A stretch of 64,000 bases of DNA, taken from NCBI GenBank assembly GCA_016795065.1, contig JAEUIU010000020.1, positions 1-64,000 of the forward strand, in the 5' to 3' direction. The notes under the pieces were generated by a model. It made no database searches and was not told where the DNA came from. It saw nothing but the letters and a program-made list of their open reading frames with translations. This document shows, in pieces, positions 24,768 through 33,586 of the stretch; position 1 is the stretch's first letter, and each line of letters starts with the position of its first letter. The position numbers and the translations under genes were made by a program. The DNA is from Phycisphaerae bacterium. GTDB lineage: Bacteria; Planctomycetota; Phycisphaerae; Phycisphaerales; SM1A02.

Positions 24768-25517
24768 CTACTGCCGCGAGGCCTTACGGGCGGCATTGCG
24801 CTCGGTCCACATGTTCAGGAGCTCAACTCCCAACGCGAAGGCCATGGCGAAGTAGATGTACCCCTTCGGCATGGCGTGCTGGTGGGCGACGCCTTCGGTG
24901 ACCAGCATGAAGCCGATGAGGAGGAGGAAGGAGAGGGCGAGCATCTTGAGCGTCGGCCTTCGCTCGACGAAGTTGCTGACGGGCTCGGCGAAGACCATCA
25001 TGATTCCGACCGAGGCGATGACCGCCCCGATCATGATGTAGATCGACTGGGCCATGCCCACGGCCGTGATGACGCTGTCGATCGAGAAGACCAGATCCAT
25101 GACCATGATCTGGGTGATCACGCTTGTCATGGTCGCAACGCGTCCGCCGGCGAGTGCGGCGTCGTGATGTCCGCCCGCCTTGTGGTGGATTTCGCGGACG
25201 GCCTTGGCCATGAGGATCAGGCCGCCAAGGACGAGGATCAGGTTGCGGCCCGACACCTCCACGTGCAACTGAAGGATGTTGAAGGTCGCCCAAGGCTTGG
25301 TCAGGCTGGCGATCCAACCGACGAAGCAAAGGAGGATGATCCGCATCACCATTGCGGCGATGAGGCCGATCCGCCGGGCCCTCTTCTGCTGCTCGGGCGG
25401 GAGCTTCGAGGAGAGGATTGCGATGAAGACGATGTTGTCGATTCCCAGGACCACCTCGAGGGCGGTGAGGGTGACAAAGGCGAGGAGGTTCTCGGTCGTG
25501 AAGATCTGTTCGAGCAT
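24768..25517 (-). CDS. TerC-family integral membrane protein
   Basis: The 249-residue protein belongs to the TerC family (tellurite resistance/Alx, metal homeostasis). It has seven or more membrane helices, including LLAFVTLTALEVVLGIDN near residues 9-26 with the family's buried acidic residues (EVVLGIDN and VMDLVFSIDSVITA). A His-rich cytoplasmic loop (REIHHKAGGHHDAA) lies near 110-125. Members export or buffer Mn2+ and assist metalation of secreted proteins. The start at 25517 matches the conserved N-terminus. No tellurite genes are nearby. Confidence 0.93.
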   Translation of the reverse strand: MLEQIFTTENLLAFVTLTALEVVLGIDNIVFIAILSSKLPPEQQKRARRIGLIAAMVMRIILLCFVGWIASLTKPWATFNILQLHVEVSGRNLILVLGGLILMAKAVREIHHKAGGHHDAALAGGRVATMTSVITQIMVMDLVFSIDSVITAVGMAQSIYIMIGAVIASVGIMMVFAEPVSNFVERRPTLKMLALSFLLLIGFMLVTEGVAHQHAMPKGYIYFAMAFALGVELLNMWTERNAARKASRQ

Positions 25518-25620
25518 CGTGGTGCGACTCGTCAAGGCGGCCCATTCGTCGGGCTGGTGGCGAGGGCGATTGGTGTCCGGCGAACGCGGCCTCAGGCACA
25601 TCAGCGGCGAGGTGAGGGAC

Positions 25621-25626
25621 TACACT
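25621..25626 (+). promoter_or_regulatory. Candidate -10 box (TACACT) for the DUF1573 gene
   Basis: TACACT ends 6 nt before the ATG at 25633, again with no Shine-Dalgarno. Confidence 0.45.
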
Positions 25627-25632
25627 CCCGAC

Positions 25633-26721
25633 ATGCAAGCTAGCAGACTTCTCGCAGCCTTGAGCGTTGTGGCCGTCTTCGCATCGATGTGCTCCTTCGC
25701 CTCCGGACTGCCAACGGCTTTCGGACAGGGTGCGCCGCCGTCGGCACAAGCCCAAGCGCCTGGCGCGCCCCAAGTCGGCGTGACGCCGGCGACGGTCGAC
25801 TTCGGGAAGATCAAGCCCGAGTCGGTTACCCCGGCCAAGTTCCAGGTGACCAATGCCGGCAACGCCCCCCTCAAGATTGTGAAGGCGACGCCAAGCTGCA
25901 AGTGCACCGCCATCTCTCCCGTAGAGGGCACGATCATCGAGCCCGGCCAGACGATCGAAGTGTCCGCCTCGCTCAAGGCCCCGTCCACGCCAGGCGAACG
26001 CGATGCCAAGGTGTTTCTGATGTTCGAGGGCTATCAGGCGCCGGTCATCCTGAAGCTGGTCGGTGAAGTGGTCATGGACATCGTCTGCGAGCCGGCCTTC
26101 GTAGATGCCCTGAAGGGAGTGACCAGCGGCGTCGTCAAGGTCCGCTCGCAGGACGGCAAGCCGTTTCGCATCTTGAGTGCGGGCGGGAGCGCTCCGGTCT
26201 ATCAGGGTTTCGATCCGGCGACAGACCAGCCCAAGGCGGCATACGACCTCAAGTGGAACGTCGCGGGAATGGAGAAGCTCCCGCTCTGGTGGGTGGTCGT
26301 CACCGATCGCCCAGAGGCACGTCTCCTTCCGCTGCGGGTCCGAAACGAGAACACCGGCGCGAAGGCTGACATGGGCCGGTTCGACCGCCAGTGGTTCGTC
26401 AAGGAGAGCATCGTGTTCATCGGCTCGTTGGACGTTGCCAAGCCCGTCGAGCACACGATTGAGGTCGAGTACTACAACCCACCATCGAAGGACCCGACCA
26501 AGGCGCGGACGAAGCTGCCGAATTGGGCGGCACTAAAGTCCGTCCGATCGGCGGATCCGAGCCTCGCGATCGAGGTCCTCGAATCGAAGGTTGTCGGCGA
26601 CACCATCCTGGAAGTGAAGGTCCGGGTCACGGGCTCGACGGCCAAGACGATCTACACCGACTGCATCATTCAGACGGAAACGGGCGTTGCCATGGTTCCG
26701 ATGGTTGCTGTTGTCAACTGA
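25633..26721 (+). CDS. Exported DUF1573 (HYDIN/ASH-like) protein
   Basis: This 362-residue protein has a signal peptide (LLAALSVVAVFASMCSFASG). An Ala/Pro/Gln linker follows, then a DUF1573 immunoglobulin-like domain (residues about 52-150) with VDFGKIKPESV and the characteristic TPSCKCT Cys pair. The remainder (150-362) looks like further beta domains without a recognised family. DUF1573 proteins are abundant in planctomycetes and Bacteroidetes and are of unknown function. The start codon lies 6 nt after a TACACT box, suggesting a leaderless message. It is divergent from terC. Confidence 0.85.
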   Translation: MQASRLLAALSVVAVFASMCSFASGLPTAFGQGAPPSAQAQAPGAPQVGVTPATVDFGKIKPESVTPAKFQVTNAGNAPLKIVKATPSCKCTAISPVEGTIIEPGQTIEVSASLKAPSTPGERDAKVFLMFEGYQAPVILKLVGEVVMDIVCEPAFVDALKGVTSGVVKVRSQDGKPFRILSAGGSAPVYQGFDPATDQPKAAYDLKWNVAGMEKLPLWWVVVTDRPEARLLPLRVRNENTGAKADMGRFDRQWFVKESIVFIGSLDVAKPVEHTIEVEYYNPPSKDPTKARTKLPNWAALKSVRSADPSLAIEVLESKVVGDTILEVKVRVTGSTAKTIYTDCIIQTETGVAMVPMVAVVN

Positions 26722-26775
26722 CGATGCGCGAAGCGAGCCGCCGACCTGTCGGCCGGTGCATGGGAAACCGAACCG

Positions 26776-27663
26776 ATGTGGGCACCGCTCGATCTTCGCA
26801 ATGCTGAATCGGTCGGAGCGACGCTTGAGCGTGCCGCCGAACTGCTTCGCGCTTCACCCTTTCGTCGGGGGTGCGTCCATCATCTACCCGCTCATGGGCG
26901 GTTGGTCGTCGCGGGCGACCTTCACGACAACCCGGTCCACCTTCAGCGCATTGTCGGCTTTGCCCGGCTCGAGCGCGATGAGCAAAACCATGTCGTTCTC
27001 CAAGAGCTGATTCACGGCGATCGGCTCGTGAATGGCGTCGACCTCTCCTATCGAGTCGTCGCCCGCGTCGCCGAACTGGTGGTGCGTTTTCCGAGCCAGG
27101 TTCATCCGCTGCTTGCCAACCACGAGCTTTGCCAGATGCTGGGGATCGGTGTGAGCAAGGGCTACGGCGACGGCACGGCCCTCTTCAATGACGGGCTTGA
27201 TTTCGTCTTCGGCGACGACGCCCAGTTCGTCGCCGACATGCTTGCCGAGTTCTTTCGGGCGATGCCGTTGGCGGTGCGGACCGACGGCGGGCTCTGGTGC
27301 TCGCATTCGATTCCCTCGCCCGAAACCACTGACCGGTTTGACCCCTCGGTTCTCGGCCGCGAGTTGGAGAGCGCCGACTACGCGGCGCCTCGCGGTTCGG
27401 CCTACCTGATGGTTTGGGGACGCGGCCAGGTACCTGAGCAGGTTGAGCGGCTCGCGTCGCTGTTGGACGTTCGACTCTTCTGCCTCGGCCACGCGATGAG
27501 CGAAATGGGCGCCCACTCGGTCACGCCCCGCATGGCGGTGATCAACAGTGATCACGAACGGGGTCGCGTCGCCGAGATCGATCTCGCCGCGCTGCCGGTC
27601 GATGCGGACGACCTGGTCATGTCGACCCTTCCTCTCGCCGCGCTCTCGGATGGCGTGGCATGA
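26776..27663 (+). CDS. Calcineurin-like metallophosphoesterase
   Basis: The 295-residue protein has the dinuclear-metal phosphoesterase motifs: VVAGDLHDN (GDxHDN, about residues 43-51), LANHE (Asn-His, about 113-117), a histidine in WCSHSIPSP and a late GHAMS. No signal peptide is visible, so it is cytoplasmic. The substrate may be protein phosphate or a nucleotide. It overlaps tsaB by 4 nt (ATGA), so the two are translationally coupled. Confidence 0.85.
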   Translation: MWAPLDLRNAESVGATLERAAELLRASPFRRGCVHHLPAHGRLVVAGDLHDNPVHLQRIVGFARLERDEQNHVVLQELIHGDRLVNGVDLSYRVVARVAELVVRFPSQVHPLLANHELCQMLGIGVSKGYGDGTALFNDGLDFVFGDDAQFVADMLAEFFRAMPLAVRTDGGLWCSHSIPSPETTDRFDPSVLGRELESADYAAPRGSAYLMVWGRGQVPEQVERLASLLDVRLFCLGHAMSEMGAHSVTPRMAVINSDHERGRVAEIDLAALPVDADDLVMSTLPLAALSDGVA

Positions 27664-28358
27664 TCCGGAACGATCCAGAGCGGCATCTCCTGGCGATCGA
27701 GATGTCGCAGCGTGGCGGCGCGGTGGCGTTTGGACGCGAGGCGGGCGCCCTTCTTGTCGAGCGTTTCGAGAGCGGGGGCGGGCAGGATGCCGATCCGCTC
27801 GTGCCGACGATCGATCGGGTGGTGCGGGCGGCCGGATGTGCTCCGAAAGATATCGGCGCGATCGGCATCTCCATCGGGCCTGGCGGCTTCACCGGATTAC
27901 GGATCTCGGTCACCGTCGCAAAATGTCTGAGCGAATCGTTAGGTGTCCCGGTGGTGGCGGTACCATCGGCGCTGGTCGCGGCAGCGGCGGCCGAAGGGCA
28001 AGGTGATTGGATTGTCGCCCTCGCTTCCAAGCGCGAGACCGCGTGGATTTCCCGGGTGCGGGGCGATGACGGGCGGCTTGTCATCGAAGGCCAACCGGGC
28101 GTCGTGCATGCGTCCGATTTTCGGACCGACCCGCATGACCGCACCCTTCTGGCCGACGAGTTCGCGCCGGCCGACATGATCGCCCGGGCCCGCGATGCGG
28201 GCTTGACCATTGAGAGGCCGCAGTTTGACGCGATTCCCTGCTGGAAGCTTGCGAAAGCCCTGCTCCAGCGTGGAACCACGGTCAATCCGTTGGAACTCGC
28301 CCCTCTCTATCCGCGCGAGCCCGAGGCCGTCACATTGTGGCGCGAGCGGCACGGCTAG
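27660..28358 (+). CDS. tsaB: tRNA threonylcarbamoyladenosine biosynthesis protein TsaB
   Basis: TsaB (232 residues) is the non-catalytic partner of TsaD in the synthesis of t6A37 in ANN-decoding tRNAs. It shows the ASKHA-like fold: LLAIEMSQRGG at the start, then the family signature ISIGPGGFTGLRISV (residues about 79-93) and VPSALVAAA. TsaD and TsaE are not in the window. The start overlaps the phosphoesterase gene by 4 nt. The C-terminal LYPREPEAV element is conserved in the family. Confidence 0.93.
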   Translation: MIRNDPERHLLAIEMSQRGGAVAFGREAGALLVERFESGGGQDADPLVPTIDRVVRAAGCAPKDIGAIGISIGPGGFTGLRISVTVAKCLSESLGVPVVAVPSALVAAAAAEGQGDWIVALASKRETAWISRVRGDDGRLVIEGQPGVVHASDFRTDPHDRTLLADEFAPADMIARARDAGLTIERPQFDAIPCWKLAKALLQRGTTVNPLELAPLYPREPEAVTLWRERHG

Positions 28359-28666
28359 CGGCGAACGCCCGATAGTGAACTCCTGCCCGCGCGAGCGTCA
28401 TGATCGCGCGAGAAGGAACCTCACCCGCTCCCTTGCGAATGCTGCGGGGAAGGAAGCGGCACCATCAGCCGATCGAGACCCGAGACTGAATGGGAGGATG
28501 GGCAAGGCGGAGAAGGACTTCCGCCCGTTCGGAACAGGTAGCTGCGGTCGAGTCCAGGTCGGCGACGACGGTGCGAGAGCGCCGCGTCGCCGGGACGAGG
28601 TGCGGCTGGTAGGAAGACGCGATCACGGCGACCAGCGCCGCGTTCGCGCGATCCACGGAGGGAGCA
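28359..28666. other. Gene-free stretch upstream of the signalling cluster
   Basis: These 308 bases show no convincing coding frame. A weak dyad (CGCGCGA / TCGCGCG, around 28390-28412) follows tsaB. The promoter of the signalling operon is expected here but no clear hexamers are seen. Confidence 0.4.
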
Positions 28667-29341
28667 ATGTCCGGCGATCGATCCAGCCAACACGGCGCAC
28701 ATGGCCAGCCCAGCAACCCCGGCGAGCGCGAGCCCGCTCCGAGCAACAACGGCCGCGATGCCGATCGTTCGAAGTGGGCCGAGAAACAGGTCTTCACCAC
28801 CGGTGAGGCCGCCGAGGTCTGTAAGGTCTCCCAACAGACCATCATCCGCTGCTTCGACAGCGGACGGTTGAACGGATTCCGCGTGCCAGGCTCGCGATTC
28901 CGTCGCATTCCGCGCGGCGAACTCATCCGTTTCATGCGCAGCAACGAGATTCCGCTCGACACGCTCGGCGATGACCGCAAGCGCGTGCTCGTCGTCGATG
29001 ATGATCCGCAGGTGCTCGCGATCGTGCAGGAGACGCTCAAGGACGAACGATTCGATCTCCGCACCGCCGGCAACGGCTACGACGCGGGCATCCTGACCGA
29101 ACAGTTCCGACCGGACCTGATTCTGCTCGATTTCATGTTGCCGGACATCAACGGCTCCGTGGTGTGCGAGCGGATCCGCGGCAATCCGGAGTATGCGGGC
29201 ACACGCATCGTTTTCGTCTCGGGCGTGGTCGACGAGGCCGACGTCTCCCGACTGATGGCACGCGGCGCGGACGCATTCATCCAGAAGCCCTTCCGCGCGG
29301 ACGAACTGTTACGGACCGTGACCAAGCTCCTCGAGGCCTAA
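28667..29341 (+). CDS. HTH (MerR/BldC-like) plus receiver domain protein
   Basis: The 224-residue protein starts with about 35 polar residues. An excisionase/BldC-like helix-turn-helix comes next (FTTGEAAEVCKVSQQTIIRC, residues 43-62, with a wing through about 95), then a complete CheY-like receiver (about 103-222). The receiver has the acidic pocket VVDDD, phospho-acceptor Asp in LILLDFMLP, switch residue in VFVSG and Lys in IQKPF. The order HTH then REC is the reverse of usual response regulators and is a known planctomycete/deltaproteobacterial form. A GGAGGGAG lies 4 nt before the ATG. The histidine kinase gene starts 3 nt downstream. Confidence 0.92.
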   Translation: MSGDRSSQHGAHGQPSNPGEREPAPSNNGRDADRSKWAEKQVFTTGEAAEVCKVSQQTIIRCFDSGRLNGFRVPGSRFRRIPRGELIRFMRSNEIPLDTLGDDRKRVLVVDDDPQVLAIVQETLKDERFDLRTAGNGYDAGILTEQFRPDLILLDFMLPDINGSVVCERIRGNPEYAGTRIVFVSGVVDEADVSRLMARGADAFIQKPFRADELLRTVTKLLEA

Positions 29342-29344
29342 TCA

Positions 29345-31648
29345 ATGGCAGAAACCGTTCCCGAGGGGACGGCTCGGTCCGCAGCAGCCGATGCGCTGAC
29401 TCGTTCCGTGCTGGAGCGGCTGGACGCCCTGCCGACCCCGAGTCCGCTGGCGATGCGGCTCCTTGCCGCAGCCAACGACGACGCCACCTCGGCCCGCGAC
29501 CTTGTCGAGATCATCCGTCAGGATTCCGCCCTGACCGGCAAGGTGCTCTCGCTTTGCCGCCGCGGCCCCCGCGGACGACAGCTTGACGTTGCCTCGCTCG
29601 ATCGGGCGGTCGTTCTCCTGGGCTTTGCCGCCGTTCGGGCTGCGGCCCTTTCGGTTGAGTTCGTTTCGACGCTCGGTAGCGACGCCGGCAGCTCCGCCCG
29701 CGGCTTTGATGCATGTCGGTTCTGGAGGCACTCGCTTGCCAAGGCGATTGTCGCCGAGGCCGCGGCCCGGCACGCCAAAGGTGGAGACTCGGGGCGGGCC
29801 TTTGTCGCAGGACTGCTGCACGATCTTGGCGCCCTCGCCCTTTCCCGGGCGACGCCGGCCCTTTTCGACCGGGCCTGCGAGGAATCGGAACGGTGCGGCC
29901 GCCCGCTCGACGTGATGGCCGAGTCGATCCTGGGTTTGGGATGCGCCGCCGCCGGAAGTCGGCTCGCGGCCCGATGGAACCTACCCGAGGAACTTCAGGA
30001 GTTGCTTCGCCTTCGCGGCGTCGATTCGCTGGTCGCCTCGGGTCCGCATCGCGTCACGCTTCTCCTTGCTGACCTGGCCGATCGGATCGTTCGCCGCCGG
30101 CATCTGGGCGGCGACGGCTTCGGCCCGACAAGCGCCGCCGATCCCGACCCGCTGCTCGCTGCGTTAGGCATCGCGACGGGGGCGCTCGAGCCGGGCATCG
30201 AGGGCCTCTTCGCCGAGGTTGCGGCGCGGGCCGAATCGCTCGGAATCTCGACCGCCACGCCGGCGGCCATTGCCGCTGAGGCGATCGAGCGGGCCAACCG
30301 CCGACTGGAATCGCTGCGGACGCTCGGACAGGATCTTCGACCTGCCGGCGATCCGGTGGACGAGCTTGACGCCGCCGGCGACCCGATCGCCACGTTAGGT
30401 GCGATCGTACGATCTATCTCTCGCCTCGTCGGCGCGGGCCGTTCCCGGGAACGGCTACTGGTCGTGGGCGCGGGCATCGATGGAATGCGAAGCGAGGTGC
30501 GCGAGTTCGACGGTGATGGCGCTCTCATCGCGGGCCGCGTTGCCGGCGAGGGCGACATGGACGGAACGTTAGCTGCACGACGCTGGTGCGAGATGCGGGC
30601 GAAGGGCGGCCATCCAGGCTCGCTCGCCCTCGCCTGTCGCGGTCAGACCGTGGCTTCGATCCACCGTGCCGATGGGGACGTCCTCCCTTCGGCCGCACTC
30701 GCTCGGGCACCCGTATCGCTGTGGGCCTTCGCCCTGGCTGCGAGCCTCGATCGCCAGCGGGCAATGCGCGCTGCAGACCGAGCGGCCGAGGCGATGCGTG
30801 CCCTTGAGATCGCCCGTGAACGGCTCATCCGCGATCGGGCCCTCGCGAGCGTGGGCGAGATTGCTGCCGGGCTTGCCCATGAGATCAACAACCCGCTGAC
30901 GGTCGTTTCGGGGCGAGCTCAACTCCTGCGACGCAGCGCCCGGATTGAGGACGCCGCGGCTCTCGACCAGATCGTCGACGCCGCTGAGCGGGCCAGTGCT
31001 CTCGTGTCGCAACTTCTTCGGACCGTGCGGCCCACCAGTCCGATCATCCGATCGGTACCTGCGTCCGAGATCATCGCCACTGCAATGCGCAGCCTTCGCA
31101 TCACCGGGAGCTTCAGCGCTGGCGGGAATGGGGCGTTGCCGGGCCCTGGCGGCGATACAGACCGCATGGTTCAACAGGCGTCGCGCATCGTTGTCCGCGC
31201 TGCCGATCCAGCCCCTACGACCCGGTCTGCGCCGCCAGCGTGTCTTGCCGATCCGGCGTACGTGGCGGAGGCGCTTGCCGAGGTGTTGCAGAACGCATTG
31301 GACGCTGCGGCCGAGGGTTGCATTGAGGTGAGCGCTCAAACCGACGTCCTCAACGGCCGATGCATGATTCGCGTCAGGGATGTCGGGCCGGGTTTCAGTG
31401 ACCGGGCCCTTCGACACGCCACTGACCCGTTCTTCAGCGAGCGCATCGCTGGACGCGGCGCCGGACTGGGCCTTGCGAAGGCCCGCTCCATCGTCGAGTC
31501 CTGCGGAGGGACGCTCGAACTGGAGAACAGCCCCGAGGGCGGAGCGATCGTGACGATCGCCTTGCGGACCTCGGAGACACAACCAAGAGCCGATTCGCGT
31601 GGGGAAGATTGTTCGGGTTCATGCCGTCCTCGGAGGGAGGCGGCCTGA
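29345..31648 (+). CDS. HDOD domain-histidine kinase hybrid
   Basis: The 767-residue soluble protein has an HDOD domain (residues about 20-215; LPTPSPLAMRLLAA, GLLHDLGALAL). A middle region of unclear fold (about 300-480) follows. The kinase core has a HisKA helix (GEIAAGLAHEINNPLTVVSG with His near 518) and a HATPase domain (N-box EVLQNALDAA, G1 VRDVGPGF, G2 GRGAGLGLAKARSIVE). It has no membrane segment, so it senses an internal or partner-borne signal. HDOD domains are degenerate HD modules without catalytic metal. It sits between two receiver genes, either of which could be the partner. Its end overlaps the next frame. Confidence 0.92.
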   Translation: MAETVPEGTARSAAADALTRSVLERLDALPTPSPLAMRLLAAANDDATSARDLVEIIRQDSALTGKVLSLCRRGPRGRQLDVASLDRAVVLLGFAAVRAAALSVEFVSTLGSDAGSSARGFDACRFWRHSLAKAIVAEAAARHAKGGDSGRAFVAGLLHDLGALALSRATPALFDRACEESERCGRPLDVMAESILGLGCAAAGSRLAARWNLPEELQELLRLRGVDSLVASGPHRVTLLLADLADRIVRRRHLGGDGFGPTSAADPDPLLAALGIATGALEPGIEGLFAEVAARAESLGISTATPAAIAAEAIERANRRLESLRTLGQDLRPAGDPVDELDAAGDPIATLGAIVRSISRLVGAGRSRERLLVVGAGIDGMRSEVREFDGDGALIAGRVAGEGDMDGTLAARRWCEMRAKGGHPGSLALACRGQTVASIHRADGDVLPSAALARAPVSLWAFALAASLDRQRAMRAADRAAEAMRALEIARERLIRDRALASVGEIAAGLAHEINNPLTVVSGRAQLLRRSARIEDAAALDQIVDAAERASALVSQLLRTVRPTSPIIRSVPASEIIATAMRSLRITGSFSAGGNGALPGPGGDTDRMVQQASRIVVRAADPAPTTRSAPPACLADPAYVAEALAEVLQNALDAAAEGCIEVSAQTDVLNGRCMIRVRDVGPGFSDRALRHATDPFFSERIAGRGAGLGLAKARSIVESCGGTLELENSPEGGAIVTIALRTSETQPRADSRGEDCSGSCRPRREAA

Positions 31649-32874
31649 CTGAACGAATCGAAACCCCGAGGGACCGATGGAGCTTGGTGGGGATGGGGAG
31701 GGATCTACGAGTGGGATCGAACGCGAACCGTTCCGAGGACCATGGCGATTCGTTTGGGCATGATGGTGATCTCGATGCAGGCGTTCCGTTGCGGCGCGAG
31801 GAGGGAAGTGCCGCTGCGTTGCTCGTCGGCGCGTCGGCCGGTGTGGAAAGCGCGATTCGCGCCGCCGCCACCCGGGCCGGAGTCGAGGTCGTCACCGCCA
31901 ATCCGGGTGACGACGCCCGGGCAGCCCTGATCGAGCGCCGATTTGATGTCGTGCTGATCTCCGATGAGCGGCACACCGCGATCGCGCGGTTTGCCCAACT
32001 CGTTACGCGACTGGCGCCGTCGGCGAAGACGATTCTTCTGGCCAAGGCGATGACCGTCGCGACGGTGGTCGAGGCGATGCGCGGTGGGATGATCGACGTG
32101 ATGGAGCTGCCTATCGAACAGGCCGACTTCCGATCGCGCCTCCTCTCCGCCATCGAGCGGAGCCGCGAGGATCGCGACCGCGAGGACCGCGTGCATCGGC
32201 TCAAGGGCATCTGCAAGAAGCTCAACGACGCCCGTGCCGAGGTCTCCGAGCAGGCTCGAGCCCTTTCCGACGACCTTCGGGCCGTCCGCGAGGAAGCCGA
32301 CGGCAAGCTCGACGACGTTGCGATGACCGCCGAGTACCGGACGCTTCTTCGGCAGGAACTCGATCTGGAGGACCTGCTTCGGGTTGGCGTGGAGTACCTG
32401 ATCGGAAAGACCGGCCCCACCAACGCCGCCGTCTTCCTGCCCGGCAGCGATGGCGAGTGGAGCCTGGGTGCCTACGTCAATTACGACTGCCCCCGGTCGG
32501 TGGCTCAGCCGCTGCTCGACCGGTTGGCGAGCGACGTCTGCCCCGAGCTCTCGCAGATGGACGAGTTGATGCGGTTTGAGGACTCGAGCGACTTCGTCGA
32601 GAGCCTCGGGCTTGGCACGACCACCCTCGCTACGAGCCAGATCGTCGCGTGGCCCTGCTATGCGAAGAGCGACTGTTTGGCGGTGTTCGTTCTCTTCCGC
32701 GACTCGAAGAGGGGCTTTGGCGACGAGCTCGCCACGGTGATCGACGCCCTTCGAACGGTCTTTGCCGAGCAAATCGCGACGGTCCTCCGGATTCACCATC
32801 GGGCGACCGGCGGCTGGCCGAACGAGGCCAGCGATGAGGATCACGATGAGTGGGACGACCGCAAGGCGGCGTGA
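31621..32874 (+). CDS. Degenerate receiver plus GAF domain protein
   Basis: About 417 residues from ATG 31621, overlapping the kinase end; TTG 31609 or ATG 31693 are also possible. After a polar N-terminus, a receiver-like fold (about residues 55-180) lacks the acidic pair (AALLVGASAG) and the Lys (MELPIEQADF), and ends the core strand as VVLISDER. A long coiled coil (about 182-235) leads to a GAF domain (about 245-405; DLEDLLRVGVEYLI, TNAAVFLPGSDGEW). It probably works as a pseudo-receiver adaptor or sensor in this cluster. No output domain is visible. Confidence 0.82.
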   Translation: MPSSEGGGLTERIETPRDRWSLVGMGRDLRVGSNANRSEDHGDSFGHDGDLDAGVPLRREEGSAAALLVGASAGVESAIRAAATRAGVEVVTANPGDDARAALIERRFDVVLISDERHTAIARFAQLVTRLAPSAKTILLAKAMTVATVVEAMRGGMIDVMELPIEQADFRSRLLSAIERSREDRDREDRVHRLKGICKKLNDARAEVSEQARALSDDLRAVREEADGKLDDVAMTAEYRTLLRQELDLEDLLRVGVEYLIGKTGPTNAAVFLPGSDGEWSLGAYVNYDCPRSVAQPLLDRLASDVCPELSQMDELMRFEDSSDFVESLGLGTTTLATSQIVAWPCYAKSDCLAVFVLFRDSKRGFGDELATVIDALRTVFAEQIATVLRIHHRATGGWPNEASDEDHDEWDDRKAA

Positions 32875-33028
32875 GCCGCAAGCGGGACAGGCATGAGAGG
32901 GACGACGCGGGCGGCGCAGGAGAGGGCGCCGCCTGCGTTCGTTTCGGCCTGGATCCTGATCCGAGGGCGCCGGCGCGGGATTGCGGGGCGCGATGTACCT
33001 TGTGTCCAATTGGAGGAGATGCCGGATC

Positions 33029-33586
33029 GTGGAGACGCCCAAACCAGATGAGACTTTTGATCAAGGCCGCTTTGCATCGGAGGAGCTTCTGCCCCTCGTG
33101 TATGAGGAGTTGCGGCGGCTTGCCTCGCGAAGGCTCGAGCGTGAGGTTCCGGGGCTGACGATTCAGGCCACCGCCCTCGTGCACGAGGCTTACATGCGAC
33201 TTCTCGGTGACGGGACGCCCACCTGGGAGAACAAGGGGCACTTCTTCGGCGCTGCCGCGATCGCGATGCGCCGGATCCTAGTCGAGCGGGCCAGGCGGGC
33301 CCAGAGTGGGAAACATGGTGGAGGGCGGGAGCGCGTTCCCCTCACCGAAATCGACGTGGCGGCCGTTGACGATCGCCTGGATTTTTTGGCCCTCGACGCG
33401 GCCCTCCGTCGCATGGAGCGTGAGGACGAGCGGGGAGCCCGCATCGTCATGCTGCGATTCTTCGCAGGGCTGAGCGTCGAGGAGACGGCCGAGGCGCTCG
33501 GCCTCTCGGCCTCGACCGTGAAGCGGGAATGGTCGTGCGCCCGGGCCTGGCTCTATGACGAACTGGATCGAACGGACCATGGCTGA
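33029..33586 (+). CDS. ECF-type RNA polymerase sigma factor (planctomycete kinase-linked group)
   Basis: This 185-residue sigma factor has region 2 (LLPLVYEELRRLASRRLERE, then ATALVHEAYMRLLGD) and region 4 (FAGLSVEETAEALGLSASTVKREW), matching the ECF group that is genetically linked to Ser/Thr kinases in planctomycetes. The GTG at 33029 is chosen because GGAGGAG lies 10 nt upstream. It overlaps the kinase gene by 8 nt, indicating coupled synthesis. Kinase-controlled activation of the sigma factor in place of an anti-sigma factor is the usual proposal for this arrangement. Confidence 0.92.
   Translation: METPKPDETFDQGRFASEELLPLVYEELRRLASRRLEREVPGLTIQATALVHEAYMRLLGDGTPTWENKGHFFGAAAIAMRRILVERARRAQSGKHGGGRERVPLTEIDVAAVDDRLDFLALDAALRRMEREDERGARIVMLRFFAGLSVEETAEALGLSASTVKREWSCARAWLYDELDRTDHG

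Noticed and set aside
24823-26454. A very long open frame on the minus strand across terC and the DUF1573 gene
   Set aside because: It is rich in Arg, His, Asp and Gly without domain order and runs antisense to two well-supported genes; long antisense frames are common at this GC content.
29345-31648. HD-GYP cyclic-di-GMP phosphodiesterase activity of the N-terminal domain
   Set aside because: The HHExxxGxGYP motif is missing; the fold reads as HDOD.
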